DNA of 64,000 nt. It comes from Diploptera punctata (lineage: Eukaryota; Arthropoda; Insecta; Blattodea; Blaberidae). The translations under genes were made by a program, and so were the position numbers. Below, piece after piece: positions 48,851 through 59,935 of the stretch (the first letter of the stretch is position 1; each line of letters starts with the position of its first letter). The DNA lies in the NCBI GenBank assembly GCA_030220185.1, contig JASPKZ010009950.1, positions 1-64,000 on the forward strand, in the 5' to 3' direction. The notes under the pieces were generated by a model. The model was not told the origin of the DNA, searched no databases, and worked only from the letters and a program-made list of their open reading frames with translations.

Positions 48851-49725
48851 ATTGCGGGGAAATAATTCGGAATAACAGTAGTATGTTTACATACTTACAA
48901 GTACTGTGCTACTTAATCGTATACCGAAACAAAGGAGTATGGCAATTACGTCACGATCATACTACAGTACTTATTCAAAGCGGAATCGCATGGCACCATT
49001 TTTTTTCACATTAGACAACATTCCGCATTATATAAAAAAAGAAACATTATTAACCAATCTTAGATTATAGAACACCGTATATGTCTTTTCATGTATCTTC
49101 GATTAATTGTATTTACGCTGCCGTTGGAAAGTGAAGTATAGTATGTACGAGCGACTTCGACGGTAACGCGCGACAAAGAGTCTCTGAAATTAAAGTATGC
49201 AGTTTCGGTTTCCATTCACTAACTATACTTTCGTTCACATCCTTTGATTATCCTCAAATTTCATTCCACACTACATTGTGTCGTCTTTTAAAACTGTCCA
49301 CAACCAACCTGAAGATACCTTGAAATCGTTATTCCCTAGAGACGTTTAACTTGAGTTCTTCCACATTTAACTTTAGTCATTGTTTCGCGTACTGAAAGTT
49401 TGTTTTTCTTTATCTTCAATCACTTTCACTTTTTTGTTTAATGTCATCTTTATTCCGTAAATTATTCAGAACGCTACCTGTGAAAGACACGTACACGATC
49501 GGTCTCAGATCTTAAACTAATTTAAGACTTTATAATGCACTGGTTATTGCAGACAGACCTCACACAAATATTTGTTAAACTAACCTGCATTTCGCAAAAC
49601 GGGTGTGCAGTTAGGCCGAAAGAAAATTTCAGATACAGATAGAACCTCTACTTCACCCGGTGTTAGGGGGAATCGTCACTTATTGTTAATTCGCCTAACG
49701 GGAAATCAATGAAGTGGAAACTAAT
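48851..49725. other. Intron 6 of gene B, no feature recognised
   Basis: No ORF, repeat or RNA gene can be supported here. Confidence 0.45.
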
Positions 49726-49726
49726 T

Positions 49727-49730
<4 letters not shown>

Positions 49731-49794
<64 letters not shown>

Positions 49795-49828
49795 CTCCCC
49801 CTATATATATATATATATATATATATAT
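49731..49828. repeat. (CT)n followed by (TA)n microsatellite
   Basis: CT tract at 49731-49800, then TA to about 49828. Confidence 0.95.
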
Positions 49829-50016
49829 CTTTCCGCCTTATAAACAGTTTTTCATTAATTGTGTACAAAAATCCTTCCGTTTCCGCGTTGGACAGATTCC
49901 GTTTTATACAAAATAAATACACGTAAAATTACTATTATTTTGCCGGGAACAACAAATTTGTTCACACTGGATATGTTTCCGCATTATTCACGTTCCGGAT
50001 TAAACAAGTTTTACTG

Positions 50017-50018
<2 letters not shown>

Positions 50019-50080
<62 letters not shown>

Positions 50081-50097
50081 CTTCTTCTTCTTCTTCC
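50019..50097. repeat. (ATT)n(CTT)n, tail of minus-strand LINE
   Basis: Read on the minus strand this is (GAA)n followed by (AAT)n, at the 3' end of the next LINE. Confidence 0.95.
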
Positions 50098-52040
50098 TTC
50101 CAAATATTAGGCCAAGGCCTGTTACGATCCTATAGAAAATTTTCCCTCCAGCGTTTCATAGGACGGCCCAGTGATCTTCGTCCTCTTGGAATATAATTAT
50201 AAACAGCTTTGGGGATCCGATTTGAACTCATTCTTTCAAGATGGTGTTTCCAATTTAGTTGGTACTGTTTAATATATTCCAAAATTGGCGTAGTCTTCAA
50301 TTCTTTTAAGATGTCGGTGTTCCTTTTCCGATCCCATCTGGTGTAACCCACTGTTCTGCGCATGAATCTCATTTCACAAGCCGTTATTCTGCTTTCATGT
50401 TGTCTTTTTAGTGTCCATGCTTCACTACCATAGGTCAACACTGGTCTAGCCAAAGTGTTATATAAACGTAATCTGGTTTTTTTTGTACAAGGGATGGTTT
50501 CATAACTTGATTAATAATTCCTAAACTTTTATTATAACTAGTAATTTTTTCAGGGATATCTTTTTCATCCCAGATAGAGAGATAATATCCAAGGTATTTA
50601 AATTGATTAGATCTCTCTAAAATTGTATTCTGGAGACAGATTTTACTTTGTATGGGGTCCTTCCCATGAAATGCCATAATTTTAGTTTTGTTAATTGATA
50701 TTTCCATATTAAATTTGGCACCTATTTTTTGTAAATTATAAATTGATCGTTGAAAATCATTTTCGGAAAGTGCCAGAAGAGCTAAATCGTCTGCAAAAAG
50801 AATAGCATCGAGTTTGAGGGTCCTATTGATGGGTATATATCCTCGTTGTGTTTTCCTCCATTCGTTTATTAATTTATTCATATATATAATGAAAAGCACC
50901 GGTGAAAGTCCACATCCCTGTCTTACTCCAGTGCTGATCTTTTCCCAAGAAGATAGTTTGTCATTTTGTTTAACAGAGATTTCATTATCCTTATAGATGT
51001 TGAAGATATTAATAATATATTGTTGTGGAACGTTATCATCAGCTAAAATTTGTAGTAATATATTTCTGTCTACTTTGTCAAAAGCCTTTATGAAGTCAAC
51101 GAAGGCGATATGAGTTTCTATATTGAATTCCTTGTGCTTTTCTAATAGTAGTTTTAGAGTGAAGAATCCATCTGTACAAGATCTACCCTTTCTGAATCCA
51201 TTCTGCTCTTCTCCAATTATATTTTCATAAATTTTCTCAATTTATTCTTAACAATATTAGCATAAATTTTATATCCAGAGTTCAACAAGCTAATTCCACG
51301 ATATTTATCTTTGATTTGGCGACATCCTTTTTTAAAGATTGGTATTACAATGGATTTGTTCCAGCTTTGTGGTGGTTCTTGTCCATCCCATATCATATTA
51401 AGGAGAATAAGAAATCTGTCTAAACATTTTTTAGTTGAAAATTTAAATAATTCTTGATTAATGTGGTCTTCTCCGGGAGCTTTGTTACTTTTTAATGATT
51501 TAACAACATCAGTTAATTCATCTATAGAAATTTGTTCGAAAGCAGTGTTATTAGAGATTGGTATTTGTAATAAATCATCCTTTTGTGTCCATAAATGATG
51601 AAAGTAGTTAAGGCAAGATTCTTTAGATATACAATTTAAATGTGCATTTTCTCTTGAATCATTATTTAAATATTTTAAAACTGTATATATGTTTGGTTGA
51701 GGAGGCCTAGTGATATCATTTTCCAAAAATGAGACAAATTGTTCCCAGCTTTGTCGATGTTTTTTGCGAACTTAAATTTTAGCTATGGCTCTCTTCCTAT
51801 GATACTCTACTTTATCTTCATCTTTTTTTGTAGACAGAAATTTTTTGTAAGCTTCACGTTTATCATCAATTACTTTTTTGATGTTTTCATCCCATATCCG
51901 TAGTCCTTTATTTCGATTCCATTTAGTTTTGATACCCAGGCTTTCATTTGCTGCTTGTGTCAAAATACTTTGTGGAGCAAGCCATTCTTCTTCAATATTT
52001 TCGCCAACCGGTGTTTCTTGAACTAGACGATCTAATCTGC
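50098..52040 (-). mobile_element. LINE family 2, longest copy, RT-containing
   Basis: Minus-strand order: 51963-51772 (KTKWNRNKGLRIWDENIKK), 51726-51217 (SNKAPGEDHINQELFK, IPIFKKGCR, KYRGISLLNSGYKIYA), 51200-50900 (FRKGRSCTDG, AFVDFIKAFDKVDR, GVRQGCGLSPVLF in broken frames), then 50899-50435 with catalytic FADDLALLA and FNMEISINKTKIMAFHGK. Last, 50453-50130 carries YGSEAWTLKRQHES, MRFMRRTVGYTRWD and YIPRGRRSLGRPMKRW. Several shifts make it inactive. The endonuclease is truncated or missing; (ATT)n abuts the 5' side. Confidence 0.85.
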
Positions 52041-52044
52041 ATTT

Positions 52045-52045
<1 letters not shown>

Positions 52046-52125
<80 letters not shown>

Positions 52126-52189
52126 TTATTCTTATTATTATTCATTATTATTATTATTATTAATATTCTTATTATATTATTATTATTTA

Positions 52190-52221
<32 letters not shown>

Positions 52222-52230
52222 GTATTAAAC
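52046..52230. repeat. (ATT)n microsatellite, long
   Basis: About 185 bp of ATT repeats with CTT and single-base interruptions; Asn- or Ile-rich frames over it are artefacts. Confidence 0.95.
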
Positions 52231-52319
52231 ATCCAAAATGTATAAACCCTATTTCGCATAAGGTACATTAGGCTTATATTTTGTTACAAAATTGTGAGTC
52301 ATTATTTGATTTTATCTAG

Positions 52320-52600
52320 AACTAAAGTTTTTTTATGAACCTTATTTATAAAAATATTAAAAAAGTCTGTAGTTCTTCGCTGTCAAAATCACTTCTGTAA
52401 TGGGTGGTTCACTTAAACAGGCGATGTTATTTAGAGGAAATGTGAATTCGAATCTTTCATTCTAGAACAAAGGGCAATCAAAGATAGTATGTTCAACGCT
52501 TTGGCTGCTAATGCCACAATTACAATTGACGTTGAAACTCTGGAGGTATAGGCGAAATTTACTGTGCCCAATGAGGAACTGTGTTAGTGCTTACAGAGTG
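52320..52600 (-). mobile_element. LINE C-terminal zinc-finger fragment (I/R1-like)
   Basis: The reverse complement encodes FLIGHSKFRLYLQSF, CNCGISSQSVEHTIFDCPLF, then FEFTFPLN. The CxC...H...C pattern with DCPxF is the C-terminal zinc-binding tail of I/R1/jockey-group LINE ORF2. A stop follows DCPLF. Confidence 0.6.
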
Positions 52601-52949
52601 ACATAGGTACATAAAACTATTCATTGTTAGGGGTGAACTCTGAAGAGTGAGTGACGAGGATTTTTCGATACAACGTTCTTATGCCACTGTTGCCAATACA
52701 TAATTGTACCTTTTTTAAAAAACCTTTCGAACTATTTTTAACATTATTTCAAACGATTCTAAACCATATGGTACAATTAAATATTTATTTATGTACCCAA
52801 ATTGTGCTATGTATCTGTCAATTGCTACAAGAATCGCAAAGCGCATGCGCGAATGCTTACGGTAACTTATACTAGAGGCCCAGGACATATCTGTGAAATC
52901 GGTTTGAACAACACTCGCAATTAATTCGAAACAATGTTCCAAGAAATTA

Positions 52950-53140
52950 ACTTCATGTAGTTAACTTCCTATGGGACGAGTCAGTGTACATCAGATTAGT
53001 TTATAGTTTATTACAAGAATCATGTAATCTTGTAATTAACTTTGTTAGGTTTACGAAGAGGGAAGTTGGTGTACATCCATATCTTATAAACATGTTTGGG
53101 AATTTATTATGAAGGTTGGTCATTCCGATTTTAAATATTA
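52950..53140 (-). repeat. Interspersed repeat Y, copy 2
   Basis: Reverse complement of 9960-10165, with AATGACCAACCTTCATAATAA, AACATGTTTATAAGATATGG and ACACCAACTTCCCTC shared. Confidence 0.6.
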
Positions 53141-53155
53141 TATATATATATATAT

Positions 53156-53247
53156 ATATTGTGGAAAGCAACTGGAAGCTACCACACATATAATTTCCTA
53201 GTAAAGCTGCAAAGACCTGCCCTTGGGCAGAATTACTATGGATGGAT

Positions 53248-53299
<52 letters not shown>

Positions 53300-53300
53300 T
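53156..53300 (+). mobile_element. SINE family A 3' fragment and (TA)n tail
   Basis: GTGGAAAGCAACTGGAAGC through CAGAATTACTATGGATGG is the SINE A 3' end with a small internal deletion, followed by TA repeats at 53252-53298. Confidence 0.8.
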
Positions 53301-53642
53301 GTCACACGCATGCACACTGAGATTCTGTAGAACTTAGAAATTTTTTTTGAATAAGAGAGAGTCAATTACTGAAGTTTTGTTTAGTTGTGAACAACAAATG
53401 AATTAATATAGTTGTGAATTACATAAGTTAATGCTATGTGCCAGTTGTCAGAGTAAGTATAATATACCATGTACACAGAGCAATAGGCATCACAGCTTGC
53501 AGATTGTCTTAACGTTGCCTGAGCCAATCGCTAGCACTTTGTAAACAAATTAAGTTTGTTTATTTGTAACTTCACATCTCGGTACTATTTCCCCGAAGTA
53601 TGCTTATGATAATGTAAATTAAATAGAGATGTTTTGTTACAG

Positions 53643-53907
53643 AACGCGAGGTTACGCAGGCGGTCTGGCTGCTGCATTCATGTACATCGTGGCGTTCGTA
53701 GCTGCCAAAACATACCTCATGACTGAACATGTGTTCAAACTGCACGGGACCTACTGGTTCTTCGGAGCAGTCAACATACTCTGTTTCGTGTATCTGTACT
53801 TCCAGCTGCCGGAGACAGAGGGCAAGTCCCTGCAGGAGATCGAGGCACTGTTTGCAGGGAAAAAGTCAATCCTCTTGCAACAACAGAATCCTAAGACTCA
53901 CAAATAA
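53643..53907 (+). CDS. Tret1-like: Tret1-like gene B, exon 7 (TM11-TM12 and C-terminus)
   Basis: The acceptor TTTTGTTACAG is at 53642; the first base completes the split Arg codon. It encodes TRGYAGGLAAAFMYIVAFVA, KTYLMTEHVFKLHGTYWFF, NILCFVYLYFQLPETEGKS and LQEIEALFAGKKS, then a Gln/Lys-rich tail and stop at 53905-53907. AATAAA overlaps the stop (53904-53909). No frameshift. Confidence 0.92.
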
Positions 53908-53984
53908 AATGTATAATTCAGTTACTGTATGAAAAAGCATGTAAAACATTGAATGAGGTGAGAAATGTTGACGTTTGTATCGTG

Positions 53985-54075
53985 TCTTGAATGGTGTAAT
54001 GGACTGCATACTGGTGCGCAGTACAAGAGGTCCGGGGTTCAAGTCCTAGTTCAAGCGTTAATTTTTATATTCTAA
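53985..54075 (+). repeat. tRNA-like repeat
   Basis: GTCTTGAATGGTGTAATGGAC and GTCCGGGGTTCAAGTCCTAG are A- and B-box-like. The acceptor stems do not pair well, so it is not called as a tRNA gene. Confidence 0.5.
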
Positions 54076-54234
54076 AAAATGTAAAATATTATCTCAAATA
54101 CAACTCTGATCATAAAAAAAATCACGATCAGATACAATATTTCAATGAGTTATCGTAAACTGGGGTAATACGGAACAAGAAAAATAAAAATAAATAAAAA
54201 AAATAAAAAAAACTCAAATTATAAGTTCGGCTAA

Positions 54235-54310
54235 TTACAAAGGAACTCTCAACCATTGCATGCCAAAACCTACCTTGAAAAAAAAACTTCAACGAAACAA
54301 TTATGCAATT
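54235..54310 (-). repeat. Interspersed repeat Z, split copy (part 1)
   Basis: CAAAGGAACTCTCAACCATTG and TGCCAAAACCTACCTTG on the plus strand are the reverse complement of the Z repeat 3' part. The rest follows at 54588 after a LINE insertion. Confidence 0.55.
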
Positions 54311-54319
54311 TGTGGGAAA

Positions 54320-54580
54320 TAAAATAATTACAATGATTGGGACACGTGAAGCGGATGAATGCCATAGGAGTTTGGATGGATTCCGTATGAGAGAAAAGAT
54401 AGTGAGAGACCTAAGAAGACATGCATAGCGGAAATTATGAATTTGATGAAGGACAGGGACTGCAGGATGGTGACTGGAAGGATAGAGTTGAATGCAGGAA
54501 GAGAATCAAAACTTAATATTGGGCACAGGAAGATATTGTATATATTTAAAACCCATTAAATAAAAAACAATAAAAACATA
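54320..54580 (+). mobile_element. LINE C-terminal fragment inserted in repeat Z
   Basis: Broken frames read LQWLGHVKRMNAIGVWMDSV and later GLQDGDWKD: the GHVKRM motif of LINE tails. Confidence 0.55.
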
Positions 54581-54587
54581 CTTTAAA

Positions 54588-54740
54588 ATTTCTCTCAGAA
54601 AAGCGTTTTGATGTACCAAAGCCACGTCAACAAAATAATATGCTACTTTTAACCCTTAATTTGGCAAAGAAGTCAAAAGAAAATCAAGATGAACAGCGCG
54701 GAATGCGGCTGGTTTTGTGGCTATCACGCTGCCGGCCAAC
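54588..54740 (-). repeat. Interspersed repeat Z, split copy (part 2)
   Basis: AATTTCTCTCAGAAAAGCG, GATGTACCAAAGCCACGTC and GCTACTTTTAACCCTTAATTT match the Z copy at 7080-7180. Confidence 0.55.
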
Positions 54741-54829
54741 TCCATTTGAAGTTGACAGGGGACGAAGACTGAGTCCATTAACCCCAAAAAAAATTGAAAC
54801 AATGCCGAAGCAATTACTTAATATACTTA

Positions 54830-55985
54830 CTTACTCACTGGCACTATCGAACCCGTAGGTTCATGGCCGCACGGACATACGCTCTCCATACATCCCTATC
54901 CTGAGCTAATGCTTTCCAATCATTCCCTGTATAATCTACTTCCCTCAAATCATAGTTAATGTTATTTTCCCACCTCATTCTTGGTCTACCAACTGGGCGT
55001 CTTCCCTCTGGCTTTCCTACAACAAGCTTCCATGCAAGTCTTTCATTCCCCATACGTGCAACATGTCCTGCCCATAGCAGTCTACGGGACTTAACTGTTC
55101 TTATTATATCTGGCTTCCTATAAAGACCATGTAGTTCATTGTTATGTAGTCTTCTCCATCACCTGTCTCTCATCTCTCTTTGGTCAAAAATTTCCTAAGT
55201 ACTTTATTCTCAAATACTTTTAATCTCCTTTCCTCCCTTAAAGTAAGAGTCCATGTTTCGCATCCATATAATATAACTGGTAGAATAATAGTTTTACATA
55301 TTTTCAGTTTAACGTTTTTTGAAAGGAGTTGGGACATCAAGAATCTCTGTAATGCATAATAGTACGCATTTCCAGAATTGACCTATGTTTAATTTCTTTG
55401 TGCATCTCATTCCTATTTGTGATTATTGTTCCTAGGTATTTGAATTCAGCCACTTCCTCAAAATTTCCCTCATTTGTCGTTAGCTGTCCAGTTCCATTAT
55501 ATAATGAATTTCTATGTGTGACCATATATTTAGTTTTATTGATATTTACTTCCAATCCTAATTTCTTAGTGTTACTCAACAGTGTGTGCGTATTGTCCTT
55601 TAGTATCTCCTCGCTATCGGCCAACAATACATCATCAGTATAAACTAACAGTTTATTAATACCATTCAGTTGTAAGCCTTCCTCATTCTCTAAAGATTTA
55701 ATGGCATGCTCTAGTACAAAATTAAATAGTAGAGGAGATAGTGCATCTCCTTGCTTCAACCCATTCTGGATTTCAAAAGTGTCCGAAAACTGTTTGCCTA
55801 CACGCACCCTACTCTTTGTGCCATTTAGACACATTCGTATAAGTCTAACTAACTTTTTAGGAATTCCGAACTCCAGCAGGATACTATATAACTTCTCCCT
55901 CTTAATTGAATCATATGCTTTTTTGAAGTCTACATATAGTTGATGTACAGTACCATTATATTCCCATTTCTTTTCTAAAATCTGT
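54830..55985 (-). mobile_element. RTE-like LINE family 1, longest copy with RT
   Basis: Reading the minus strand from 55985: VYIDFKKAYDSIKREKL-like text in broken frame, then 55834-55337 with MCLNGTKSRVRVGKQFSD, IQNGLKQGDALSPLLFNFVL, the catalytic LVYTDDVLLAD (YTDD variant of YADD), INKTKYMVTHRN and FKYLGTIITNRNEMHKEI. Later 55053-54844 carries GRPRMRWENNINYDLREVDY and MNLRVR. The 3' end is ACTCACTGGCACTATCG on the plus strand. Several breaks; 5' truncated. Confidence 0.85.
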
Positions 55986-56823
55986 CTTATACTAAAAATC
56001 TGATCTGTTGTAGACCTGATTCGTATATGAAAACACTGAATATCATTCGTCGCATGACTGAAGACTTGTAGCTGTTGTAGTGCTCCGCGCTGATTGGCTC
56101 CTGTACCTATCGAGGTATATATGTGTAAATTTGTTTCATTTCCTTAAAATGTTGATGCTTTAATTATAATGTTAATTTAGTAAGGCAATTCAAGACCTAT
56201 ATACTTCTGGTTCCTCAGGATACCATTGTTACCACCTTGATCCCTAAATTGGACATGATGTTCTTATTTAGTGTTATTTCATTTAAGGGCAGCCCAGGAG
56301 CATATAGCTCAAAGACCCAAATAATACTTGGGCGTTTTGTACTTTAACATTTGATGTGTGGTAAGGCAATCGATAAGGGATTGGTTTAAATACGTATCCT
56401 CAAAGTAGGTGTGCTGGCCAATTGGAACCCTGATAGGTTTTCTATAAATTTAGTGATTTCTTTCAGTATATAGTTATATTATTAATTTATTTTAGTGGAC
56501 CCTTTGAAGTTCGCACGCTTGTTGGTGAGAAGGCTGTAGGCTGTGCCCCAAAGCAGAAATGAAATACTCCAATTTTCCTCCCTCCTTACCCGGCTGAAGG
56601 TAACTAATTTCTCGTAACAGTTATTTCAATGTGGCGGACTGCAGTGAAAACGAAATAATGCATAACTGTTATTATTGAGTAAACTCAGCTCAGTAATTTA
56701 GTTTACAGGCAGCATCGAAGGCAACTGTTTCCCTCTAGTTTAAAAAAATACATTGTTACTACCAGGCAGAGCTCGGGGGTTGTTGGTAGAGGCTTCTAAG
56801 ACGCCGCAACAATCATTAAAAAC
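55986..56823. other. Intergenic DNA, no feature recognised
   Basis: Unique-looking sequence with no ORF or repeat signature that I can support. Confidence 0.45.
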
Positions 56824-57450
56824 GACTATTTAGCTCATGTCGCAAATGGTAGTCAATAACCAATCACGTTTCAATGAATTCTGTTTTACACCAAATGACA
56901 GTCGTGTTTCACCTCGCTCCTTATCGATTTCTCTTTATCAGCTCCTGTTTTTGTGATAAAGAAAGCTCCTCCTTTTTTAATATTCTGAACAGGTTAGACC
57001 ATTATTTTTCTCCAACAAATACATTGAATATAGCAAATAATGAATAGATTCAGTGATTTTACTGAGTTGTTTATTCAAAATATAAATGATTAACCTATAA
57101 TGTTGATTATAATAGTTTGATGTGTTTCATTATTTCTCCACTAGAGTGCATTCTTACAATATTGCGATCATATTTGGCAATAAATAATATGATCGAGTTG
57201 CAGTGAATATACATAACCTCACATTTCTAATTTGTTTTCAAACATCGCCGTTTACATTAACTATATACATATTTTAAAACACCGGTAACTATATTCAAAT
57301 ATTTTTTTAGTAAAGAGCTTAATTTTATTCGTTAAATAGTCCTAACAAATGCCACTCTTAATTTCCAAATTCTCTAGATAAATTCACTCCTCACTTCGTG
57401 AGTCGTGAATTTATCGATAATTTGGAAATCACTCGTGGCATTACTTATGA
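56824..57450 (-). repeat. Hairpin-ended repeat family, copy 4
   Basis: It starts GACTATTTAGCTCATGTCGC and ends ATTACTTATGA after the hairpin at about 57350-57440. An internal deletion is present. It overlaps the start of copy 5 by two bases (head-to-tail tandem). Confidence 0.75.
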
Positions 57451-58163
57451 CTATTTAACTCATGACCCAGATGGGAGTCAAATGACCAATCACGTTTCAA
57501 TGATTTCTGTTTTACAACCAATCATAGTCGTGTTTCACGAAATATTTATCAGTGTTATATTTACCATATTAAATAAAGCTCCTCCTTTTTAATATTCTGA
57601 AACAGGTCTGACCATTATTTTGCAGTGACTGAACCTGCAAGAAATACAGCTACCAGATTGTATATATAGTGCATGAATGTCAACAGAAAGTGCATACGAG
57701 AGATAATATAAAAACATTTGTAGCAATTTATTATACCACCAAAAAAAGAAACCACTGTTTGCACGTTCTTAAATGTATTTCTTCCCAGGTAATAATCCAG
57801 AAAAATATAATTGTCATATTTACATCATACGACATCAGAAATGAACTAATATACAGTTTGATGTGTTTCATTTTTTCTCCACTAGAGAGCATTCTTACAA
57901 TATTGCGTTCCTTTGGCAATAAATAGTATGATCTGGTTGCAGTGATAAACAAAAGAAGCAGATGAAGCGTACCTATCGTTTCTCGTTTGTTTTCAAACAT
58001 CGCCGTTTACATTAAGTATATAAATATTTTAAAATAACTATAGTTAAATAATGATTTGTGAGTAAACAGCTTAATTTTATTCGTTAAATAGTCCTAACAA
58101 GTGCCACTCTTGATTTCCAAATTCTCTAGATAAATTGGGAATCACTCCTGGCATTACTTATGA
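57449..58163 (-). repeat. Hairpin-ended repeat family, copy 5
   Basis: GACTATTTAACTCATGACCC to GGCATTACTTATGA, with the hairpin loop partly deleted near 58136. An 89-codon open frame at 57731-58000 (minus) corresponds to the open frame of copy 2. Confidence 0.75.
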
Positions 58164-58750
58164 CAATCCGAATATGTCCGAATCCGAACAGATAACACCC
58201 CCAATTAGTTCGAAATACCGGGGTTGTACTGTTACAGAAATCAGATACAGACGAAAATGCAAACAATATAATAAAACAATAAGAGAATGATAATTAAACA
58301 CATTCAACTTAACTCATCGTTTCCCCCATGATTTTACTACCAAGTTCCCATGTCCTTACTTTCATTTCCCATGCTTGCCTATATGATATTATCCTTCGCA
58401 CAAGTCTACGGGGTGGAGGCTAAAAAGAACTGCGCATCGTAGTGCACTAAAAAAGTCGTTTTTTGGAAGTTTAGATGGCTCACGCTGCCTAAACCATAAC
58501 AAATACACCAAATTAATGTAGCTTGCCGAAATAAAGCACTTTAAACTGCCCTGATTCTCCAAAAACACTGTCTCTATTCACCCTAAAATATTATTATAGA
58601 TTTTCCTATTTTTGTCCCGATTACCCCGAGCTTAACCTACTAGATTTTAGAGAGAAGTCATTGAAATGTATAAACTCAAAAATGTATTTGAGTCTTGTTA
58701 AGTTGGTTTTTCGAGCTGCATGGCAATTATCAAGTTTTTTTTTAATTCGT
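58164..58750. other. Intergenic DNA, no feature recognised
   Basis: No ORF or repeat shared with the rest of the window is seen. Confidence 0.4.
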
Positions 58751-58930
58751 AGTTTCGTCTACTACTGCGGTAGACTTCTTCAGAAGATTCTGAAGATGTC
58801 TACCAAAGTAATAGACGAAACGTCGAGTTTAAACAAAACTGAACCACGGCTATTTTGCCCGGAAAATCAGTTTACCAAGAGTCAAGACAGCTACCGTGAA
58901 AGCCTACAATTTTACATAGACGTACCCCAG
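58751..58930 (+). mobile_element. Penelope-like element 3' end remnant with inverted partner
   Basis: GAAGATGTCTACCAAAGTAA, AGACGAAACGTCGAG and ACCACGGCTATTTTGCCCGG follow the PLE 3' end design (GAAGATG...CGAAACGTC...CCACGGC...CCCGG), as at 2868-2940. Immediately before it, 58752-58785 (AGTTTCGTCTACTACTGC to TTCTTCAGA) is the reverse complement, so this too is a short head-to-head inverted arrangement. Confidence 0.55.
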
Positions 58931-59097
58931 TTTGTCAGAATATAGATAAAGTCGAAAGAAGTTTTCACGTGAAAGATCTAAAATTTATAGATATTGTTGC
59001 TTACGCCACTTCTCCAGATAAGTGAAGCGTTACGTAATGTCATGATAAAAACAAGTCACAATAATCATGAGTTCGCTCCGCTCTTACTCAAGCAGGT

Positions 59098-59275
59098 TAT
59101 CCACCTACCCCGTAGAGTGGGTTGACATTAATTATTTCTGCCTTCGATTTCTGTGCCTTGCAGTTAAAAACGACATTTTTTGGACACGACATTGGTACAT
59201 CACAATGCTTCACTGAGAGAAACTTCAAGGTAGGTTTCGCCATGCAATGATTGACAGTTCCCTTGTTAGAATCAC
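59098..59275 (+). repeat. Interspersed repeat Z, best copy
   Basis: CCACCTACCCCGTAGAGTGG, GCCTTGCAGTTAAAAACGAC, TTTTGGACACGACATTGG, CACTGAGAGAAACTTC and AAGGTAGGTTTCGCCATGC. It serves as reference for the other Z copies. Confidence 0.65.
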
Positions 59276-59344
59276 ATCTAAGTACAAATTCACGTTTTAA
59301 ATTCCTCTTCAATAATAAGTGAATCGATATTTTAAACTAAATAT

Positions 59345-59935
59345 TTGGGAATGATTATGGATAACATCGAAGGTATAGGCAAAGAGAACATAAAACATAG
59401 AATTGAATTGAGTAGCAAAATAATATCATCATTAAATTCCATATGGTTGGATAAGCATATTTGGAAAGACACAAAAAAATATATTGGTAAAACATTGGTG
59501 GAATCTGTTGCAATGTACGGAAGTGAGGTATGGACAATCAATAAGTACTACAAGAATAGACTAATAGCTCTAGAAATGGATTATTTACGAAGAAGTGCCA
59601 GAAAGTCTAAATTAGAACGTGTCACAAATAAGGAAATTAGAAACAAAATGGAAGCAGAAGAAAGCATAATTGAAAGAATTGAGGAAAGGAATTAAAGTGG
59701 TTAGGACATGTTTTAAGAATGGAAGATGAGCGATGGCCGAAGCAACTATATGAATGGCATCCTAACAGAAAGAAGAAAAGAGGAAGACCAAGGTTAACAT
59801 GGAAGGAAAACATGAAGACAGTAATGCAAGCTAGAGGGCTAAGCATCGAAGATGCCCAAGACCGTAGGCTTTGGAGGTTTTGGCACAGGAAGACGGCAGC
59901 AGCTGTAAAAACCTGAAGATAGATAGAGATAGATA
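59345..59935 (+). mobile_element. LINE C-terminal fragment, family 3
   Basis: Frames 59345-59695 and 59719-59916 encode KHRIELSSKIISSLNSIWL, YIGKTLVESVAMYGSEVWT, MDYLRRSARKSKLERVTN and, after a shift at about 59693, GHVLRMEDERWPKQ, KKRGRPRLTWKEN and LWRFWHRKTAAA. This is the post-RT tail of a LINE, the same family as 34325-34970. Confidence 0.75.

Larger units (their letters stand above)
24281..53907 (+). other. Tret1-like: Gene B: complete Tret1-like facilitated trehalose/sugar transporter (gene span)
   Basis: Seven coding exons with matching phases encode about 505 residues, the usual length of insect Tret1-like proteins: a 12-TM MFS facilitator of the plasma membrane. Introns hold an 8.5 kb gypsy-type element (intron 5), a 480-bp CT tract (intron 2) and many LINEs, SINEs and MITEs. 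Exon 5 is 401 nt where a multiple of three is needed, and homology changes frame inside it. The copy is therefore either a recent pseudogene or has uncorrected indels. The substrate is inferred from family only. Confidence 0.85.

Noticed and set aside
50019..52268. Poly-Asn, poly-Ile and poly-Tyr frames
   Set aside because: They are (ATT)n microsatellite artefacts next to LINE tails.
53985..54075. Possible tRNA gene
   Set aside because: Box-like motifs are present but stems do not pair properly, and similar degenerate units occur many times as SINE heads.
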